NCBI GenBank assembly: GCA_028532985.1
Contig: JANCIK010000004.1
Location: forward strand, 248,001-312,000
Origin: Stropharia rugosoannulata
Taxonomy: Eukaryota; Basidiomycota; Agaricomycetes; Agaricales; Strophariaceae
Reading direction: 5' to 3'
DNA: 64,000 nucleotides
The notes beneath the pieces are model-generated. The model saw only the letters and a list, made by a program, of their open reading frames with translations, ran no database searches and was not told where the DNA came from. Within the stretch, counting starts at the first letter, position 1, and each line of letters begins with the position of its first letter. Positions 58,399-64,000 of the stretch are shown here, piece after piece. A program made the position numbers and the translations under genes.

Positions 58399-60003
58399 TC
58401 AGGTATATGAGCAGCCATCGTATAAGCTCTGCGTACGGTATGGGTCCATGTAGAAGATCCTCATGTCAATGTCCTTGCCTTCCTGCTGTCCCAAGTCGTT
58501 AATTGCATGTTCAGTGACACCAGCACCAGAATATTCGATTTCCATTTGGACCATTTTCCACTTCCTGAGACGTTCGACGTTCCCTGATTTACGAGAAATG
58601 AAGTTGCGCACACAGCTCATTGTCACATTAAGAATGTGAGAGCAGACGAAGTTTTCCAACTGGGGGCAAACGCATCGATCATCGTCCAAAACAAATGCAT
58701 CTAGGAAGTCATCATCCCCTGTGTTTGGAAGGAGGTCTGCATTAAATCCCCGCAGTCGTAGTGTGGAAAGTGAAGGACAGTAAGTTAGGCAGTCGAGAAG
58801 ATTGCCGGCAGTTAAATAACCAACAGTCAACTCCTCCAGTTTCTGGGACTTCTTTGCAATAGCTACCAATGAAGATGGGCTGACGAGATCTGTATCGCAA
58901 TTATATGACAGGGATGAAAGCAAAGGCGCATTTATATATGTCAAAAGGCCCTGAAACCCATCATACGTCTCGTGCGAGGCTTCATCATAGACAAGATGTT
59001 GGAGAAGCGGAAGAAATAATTCGTCTATATTCGAGTCCGGTTCGGGTCCCAGTGTAGCCAGTTCAAGGCTAATAAGCTTCGATGTTTGCCTGAGTATTGG
59101 AATAATGGTTCGGACACTCTCTTGAGTAAGTGATGATGTGTCCCTACAATGTAGATGAGTTAAATTCTCCCATTTTAAGGAGTAATCTGCCATCATCGCT
59201 CCCCCAGCTATGGTAAACTTCGTTATTTGTGGAGCCTGTATCAAATGAGATTTTGCCCAGGCCGAAACTTGGTCCCCTTGTGGCGAGAAAAACTCTAATT
59301 CTGATTTTACGCTAAGTGAGCGCAGTAAAGGTACATTCTCCGGTTGTAAGGTAGAAATGCGGGGAATAGATTTGATAGAACAAGTCAGAGTGATGCTTTG
59401 CCATCGAGAGGAGCACTGCAGAAGGATATCTTCGACGTCCGTAGCAAGACTGGGATTAGCCTCCCACGGAGGTAGGCGATCGCTAGGTTCGTACAATGAT
59501 ATGTGAAGTGGAAGAGTTCCTGAACGCCGCAGTAGCCATTCTTTTACTCCCTCCGTACGCTTGGCCATTATTATTTTAGCAGCAGCTATGTGTTTACTCC
59601 TCAATCTGATAATCGGAATATGGATGTCAGTCCAGAGCGAAGGGGTTGCCAATGCGATTCTCCGTAGGCCGCTCGAAATCTGCGTCAAAAGCATAGGTGC
59701 TTCCCTTGTAGACATGGGAGGATTCTTCCAACCGCCCAAGCAGGTCATGAATATATGCCGTATAACGTCCTCATGAAGTCGACGAAAGGGTGAATCGGCC
59801 CGTAATAACGGTTCAAGGTCTTCTTGAAGGCGAAACCTCTCGTCTTCGAGTTCACGAAGCTTAGCCTTCAATTCAGAGACTCTTTGATCGATAGTATGCA
59901 ATTTGTCGTTGCCTGTTGCAATCAAGCGCCGCAGTGCTGTCCTCTCTTGATCATCTGGTATCCTGTTCGTAGTCAAAAGGTCTTGTGGAAGGCTAGATGT
60001 CAT
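58399..60003 (-). CDS. F-box protein with leucine-rich-repeat-like C-terminus
   Basis: This is an intronless gene of 534 residues, a substrate receptor candidate for SCF ubiquitin ligases. Residues 30-66 form a coiled coil (DQRVSELKAKLRELEDERFR), followed by the F-box: SPFRRLHEDVIRHIFMTCL (71-89) and ISSGLRRIALATPSLWTDIH. The rest contains irregular LRR-type lines such as PLLRSLSVKSELEFF, LISLELATLG, LEELTVGYL and LSTLRLRGFNADLL. A coiled coil before an F-box with an LRR-like tail is the common architecture of the greatly expanded F-box family in mushroom genomes. The substrate is unknown. The Met at 60003 is the first in frame. Confidence 0.9.
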   Translation of the reverse strand: MTSSLPQDLLTTNRIPDDQERTALRRLIATGNDKLHTIDQRVSELKAKLRELEDERFRLQEDLEPLLRADSPFRRLHEDVIRHIFMTCLGGWKNPPMSTREAPMLLTQISSGLRRIALATPSLWTDIHIPIIRLRSKHIAAAKIIMAKRTEGVKEWLLRRSGTLPLHISLYEPSDRLPPWEANPSLATDVEDILLQCSSRWQSITLTCSIKSIPRISTLQPENVPLLRSLSVKSELEFFSPQGDQVSAWAKSHLIQAPQITKFTIAGGAMMADYSLKWENLTHLHCRDTSSLTQESVRTIIPILRQTSKLISLELATLGPEPDSNIDELFLPLLQHLVYDEASHETYDGFQGLLTYINAPLLSSLSYNCDTDLVSPSSLVAIAKKSQKLEELTVGYLTAGNLLDCLTYCPSLSTLRLRGFNADLLPNTGDDDFLDAFVLDDDRCVCPQLENFVCSHILNVTMSCVRNFISRKSGNVERLRKWKMVQMEIEYSGAGVTEHAINDLGQQEGKDIDMRIFYMDPYRTQSLYDGCSYT

Positions 60004-60686
60004 TGAGATGAGGGAGATTCTCGTGAAAGGGGAAGTTGTGAGGGGAAGAAATGCTTCTTAAAGAACAAATTCGGATCCAAGTCTAAATTGTGGACCGTGG
60101 TACTATTTGCGGCCTTGATAATCGACCCCGATCACTATCATCTGAAGGCTCAAGAAATTCATCATATGGCAAGACACCCAAGTATTCATGATGTCAATTT
60201 AGTAGAGTCTGTAATATCACTTGTTCAGTCTTCTAATTAAACCGAAATTATTTATGTTATAAAACTGTGTCAACGACTTAATGAAATATCGACTCAATAA
60301 TTCAGGGGCGGACGGTTATGCAGATAATATAGTGTATAGAACGGTATAAGTAACGAGAGACAGATGCAAGCATGCATTAGGCATGATGTTCAATCAGCGG
60401 AAAACATGTATCGGTTTTCCGGATACAATTTGGTATAACGAGCGCTGGGATATCAGAAGACACAATAAAGCACTACAAGCATATACATTCTTGCTGCAGA
60501 CGCGTCCTGATTAGAGTGTAAAAGTGCAAAAAATGTTAACACGATTAGAGATAGGTGAAGATTGATGATCAGTGAAGTCAGAGGACTAGTTGTGAGGGAG
60601 ACGACAAACAGATGGGGTATGTACGTAGCCCATAGGGGAACTAGGAATCGAGAAAAGAAAGGATAGTGGTGTCTTACAGAGCTTTA
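60004..60686. other. Intergenic region
   Basis: A 680-bp spacer between two minus-strand genes: promoter of the F-box gene and 3' region of the arrestin gene. No gene was seen. Confidence 0.4.
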
Positions 60687-63600
60687 TCAGTCTCCAGACT
60701 TTGGCAAAGGAGGGGGAGGACCCGGCGTAGCGCTTGGGGCATCGAAAGTGGACTTGAAGGGGGTAAACGGCTTCAAATCAATACCAGGAGTACCAGCATC
60801 CGCGGACGACAATGCCCCCATACCGGCTCCACTCAACTTTGGAGAGGTATTACCACTATGAGCATGGATGGATGGTACGAGTTCGCTATTTAGGCGGGAG
60901 AGCCTCAAGTCTTCATCCTGCGTTTCTTTGATGTACTCCACAGGAGGGCGGGGCATAAGTGGCGGAGGTGTCAAGCCACTAAACTGGGAAGGAGGGAGGG
61001 AGGCAGGTGGGGAAGCTGGTTTCCTGCCCCCATCTCGCGCATCAAATTTGGCTTGCAAGAGTGCCTTCTCCTCTGCAGCGGTTAGTACACGCCCATTGTT
61101 TGTCGGCGGTTGTGGCGGAGGGCGTGATCCAGCAGGTTGGCTTGGGTTACGTCCGGGTGAGGAAGGCGGGTTTGGAATAGCGTTCGTGCTGTTGTTGCGC
61201 TGGGCTTTTGCGAGTGCCTTGGCTTGCATTGCAGCGTCCCGGGCTTCTAATTTTTTGCGGACCGCTTCTTTCTCCGATTGAGCGTCTGCATACTGATTTG
61301 GCAACGACGGTGCAGGGGCTGGGGCTGGAGCTGGGGTGGGCGCTGGGGCTGGTGGAGGGGCGGTATACGGGGCTGGTGGTGGAGCGGTATATACTGCTGG
61401 TGGTGGAGTCTGTTTCTGTGCTGCCAGAGCCGCGGCATCAGATGCTTCATAGGCTCTGCGCATACGTTCTTTCTCGGAAACGACGCCAATAATGTCATTC
61501 CCTACAGCGGCAACTTCAAACGAAGGCGGTGCTTCATTCATCGGCTGCGATGACGATCCTGAAGCAGCTGGTTTGCTGGAAGGGTACAGTGAATCGTACG
61601 CAATAGGGTTTGCAGACGGTATATTGTACACAATGGGGTTTGAAGCTGGCATATCGTCTACGCCCTGGGATTTTTCAACGGCCTTCTTGGCTTCCTCGTA
61701 ACGCCTCAAGGCTGCCTTTTCTTGGTCGGCTGTCGGATACTGTGGCCCAGTCGAGATAGTTGGTGGTGTCTTCGAGGAAGTGGGGTACGAACTAGTGCCA
61801 GCCTGGCCAGAGCCCGACCCTCCGCTGCGGGGATTCATGGCTGAGCGGTAGAGCTCGGCACCTGTTAGTTTAGTCGAGCCCGAAGGCGTCAACTGTGGCT
61901 TGACCTCCTGAGTAGGTTGCGCCGGTACCAGCCCTTGTTTGATTTGAACAGCTTCTTGAGCTCTGTTAAAGAGACGGCGCTTTTCTTCTTCTGCCGAAAT
62001 CCACTGATTAGATGCAGACGACGAGGCGCCTGCGGCTGAAGCAGTGCTACGAGGTGGTGAAGAAGTAGTAACTGTAGGCACAGGTTGAGAGATAGGGGGC
62101 TTGTAAAATCAGAACGTCAAACTAAGCTGGTATTTGCTCTGGGTCAACAGTAACACGTACCGGAGCCGAATCAGGTCCTTGCAACTTGAGAACCCCTAGT
62201 CTCGCATCTTCATAACGTCTTTTTTCTTCTTCAGCTGTCGGCCACTGATGCTGAGCACCCGACGAGCCAGAAGCAGTTGAGCCTGTTGCTTGTGCACTGC
62301 GGTTTCGCGTCACGGAGTCTTGCGAGGCAGGTGCATTTTTGACCTGCAAGCGAGGTGCCGTACCCACGTTACGTGTGGTCGTAGTGTTAGCTGAAGAGGT
62401 AGCACTAGTGACCGACGAGTTGATTGTAAGAGTGGGCTTGTTGGAACCAAAATCATCGACCGTAGGACGGTACCCGGAAATATAACTAAGGTCGTCATTC
62501 ATTGTTTTCAAAGAAGCAGCACCAGGCATGGTGTTATTGTACGTGCCCAAAGAGCTGTTTCGAACATGTCCAAACTCGGCATTTGAACGAGTGACAGGTA
62601 AGGTGGCAGCAATTAAGTCAGTTGGGCGATCGCGGTTGGGATCAATACGGCCTGGAAGAGATTGAGCGTGAGATTGACCAGCAGGAAGCAGGGATAAGCT
62701 TGGGGCGGGTCCAATGCGACTAGGTAAATGTCAGATATCGATATTATTTATATCTTACAACCGGATACGCACTTGATTGCTTCATACGATGTTTGTCTGC
62801 GCGTCAACGTCATTCTCAGTTCTCAATACAAATAGCTCAAGACAGCACATACCTCTGCCAGTTAGAAATGATAACAGGAAGCTCCATCACGATATGCGTT
62901 CCCGTACCCATCAGAGCTTTGATACACAGAGTATACGTAACATCGATGTGCCGTGCGGCATTCAAAGTTGTCGTTGTATGATTTGGTGAAAGTGTGAAGG
63001 CCAGTTCCTGGGTATTCTGTGTGCCTCCATATAATGTCGCATTGATCGGCGTCTTGGTTTCTGCGACATTGAGAGTCCTTGTCTGTGGTCCCGAGTTCTT
63101 TCTCCCCACAGCGTGAACACCCGCGCGAAATACTGTGGTTTCTTTGAGGAAGAATTCGTAGCCGCGCAAAATGACAGTGTGTAAGTTGTCCGATTTGATA
63201 GTGGCATAAATCGATATGCGATCACCCGGGCCATAACAAGTGTTGTTGCGGTCAATGGTCAGGGACACACCGTCCTGTGCTACTTGACGCTGTTCGGGTT
63301 GACAGTATACTGGCCATGTAGAGTGAAGTTCATGCTTGTCAATGGTTATGGACGCAACTGAGGATACAACAACCGATTTTGCTTTGCGGAGGAACCCTCT
63401 GAACATCAAGTATGAAAATTTGGTATATTGAAATATTTGAAATTTGCGCCATACCTTTTCCCTTTAGTACACACGCTTGCTACCAGCTCATATGAAATAG
63501 CAGCTGTCCGGTTTCGTCAGAAAAAGTTGAGACGTGGCGTTATTATCAAACCTTTGTTGTCCAATGCTACACTTGGCGGGATCGACTCCGGTATGCGAAT

Positions 63601-64000
63601 AGAGAACGGGAAGTCTTGCTGCAAGTTGAATAATGAGAGCACCGTCTATCGCACATAAAGATCAACGTACCGAACGCAACACAGTGTACTCTTCAGCCGA
63701 GCTCCATAGGTTGACTGGGCTGGGGCCTACGAAGTCGTAGAATGTGTTCGATGGGCCTCCGCCAGGCAGCGTCTCCACTTTCCGTAGCTCGATGCGCACC
63801 CATTTTGCCTTAACGCCTTGCGGTGGGACCCTCACCTCGATAGCCTATTCCGTCGCGCTGTCAGCTCATGGCGCCGGTCAGAAACCGTGTTGGAACGTAC
63901 ACCTTTCACAGAGGCTTGAGGTCGTTCTGGACCAGGCGGGATACCGGGGTACCCTGCGAGTCATTAAACTTAGTTTTCGATGGGCGGTCGACGCCCAATA
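60687..64000 (-). CDS. Alpha-arrestin-like protein with repeat-rich tail, 5' end beyond window
   Basis: Alpha-arrestins are adaptors that bring ubiquitin ligases to membrane transporters for endocytosis. The 5' end is outside the window. In reading order the arrestin fold shows GYPGIPPGPERPQASVKG, VKAKWVRIELRKVETLPGGG, FVGPSPVNLWSSAEEYTVL and DFPFSIRIPESIPPSVAL. The C-terminal arrestin half follows: SSVASITIDKHELHSTWPVY, CYGPGDRISIYATIKSDNLH, VILRGYEFFLKETTVFRAG, LAFTLSPNHTTTTLNAARHI and MELPVIISNWQR. After RIPESIPPS-type elements typical of Ldb19/Art1 relatives comes a Ser/Pro-rich tail of over 600 residues with six charged-helix repeats (separate entry). It ends PPPPLPKSGD. An intron at about 62101-62161 (GTACGT..ACAAG) keeps phase. 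PPPY-like motifs are not obvious. Confidence 0.8.
61030..62260 (-). repeat. Six diverged copies of a charged-helix protein repeat in the arrestin tail
   Basis: Reading from the N-terminal side, similar helices recur at intervals within low-complexity linkers: EEEKRRYEDARLGVLKLQG, EEEKRRLFNRAQEAVQIKQG, DQEKAALRRYEEAKKAV, EKERMRRAYEASDAAALAAQ, SEKEAVRKKLEARDAAMQAK and EEKALLQAKFDARDGG. Common features are W/Y-x-x-A before an EK pair, then L/Y...A/R-x-A at helical spacing. The first three keep a terminal QG or SQG. Confidence 0.7.

Noticed and set aside
1..64000. CRISPR arrays, bacterial operons, rRNA or tRNA genes
   Set aside because: The gene structure is eukaryotic with spliceosomal introns. 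I saw no direct-repeat/spacer arrays, no rRNA-like blocks, and no tRNA T-loop (GGTTCRANYC) placed within a cloverleaf-sized context on reading, though no covariance search was possible.

Overview
The window looks like nuclear DNA of a basidiomycete, most likely an Agaricomycete. Nearly every gene carries several 45-60 nt introns with GT..AG ends. The transposons are of types common in these fungi (Helitron, a Plavaka-type DDE transposase, LTR relics), and the gene families fit: an Spt5-like KOW paralogue, a NACHT protein, a SAT4/rhodopsin-type membrane protein and an alpha-arrestin. The two halves differ: about 1-21 kb is transposon-rich and gene-poor, while about 21-64 kb is a compact gene-dense block.

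1-13.3 kb: a very AT-rich Helitron reading frame (2-5212) in which a Rep/Pif1 helicase is joined to a C-terminal ubiquitin-protease-like domain. About 30 bp downstream lies a broken Plavaka transposase on the minus strand (5242-9216), with nonsense codons, an internal deletion and a 1.4 kb solo-LTR-like insertion (6254-7667) flanked by a short target duplication. Small coiled-coil genes or relics follow (9.4-12.3 kb), then a second, diverged copy of the LTR (about 12.48-13.26 kb).

13.3-21 kb: mostly no intact gene. One multi-exon 7TM protein (14611-15720, minus) is the best-supported item; the rest looks like decayed sequence.

21-43.5 kb: Spt5-like KOW protein (minus), fibrillarin (plus), a PMT2-class protein O-mannosyltransferase (plus), a low-complexity protein with an uncharacterised C-terminal domain (minus), a heat-shock transcription factor (plus), a NACHT protein carrying the same uncharacterised domain (plus), and a TFIIIC WD40 subunit (minus).

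43.5-64 kb: an MDR alcohol-dehydrogenase-like enzyme (plus), a multi-membrane-span GT2 glycosyltransferase (minus) divergent from a membrane-anchored GH16 glucanase-like protein (plus), a Coa1-like mitochondrial protein (minus), an F-box protein (minus), and an alpha-arrestin-like protein with a repeated-helix tail that runs off the right edge (minus).

Functional themes: RNA production (fibrillarin, Spt5-like, TFIIIC), cell wall and secretory glycosylation (PMT, GT2, GH16), stress control (HSF), and ubiquitin/endocytosis (F-box, arrestin). The least-described items are the domain shared by the two genes flanking HSF, the Helitron-protease fusion, the motif-rich LTR, and the repeated helices of the arrestin tail. 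Exon limits were inferred by reading phase and homologous protein sense, without transcripts.
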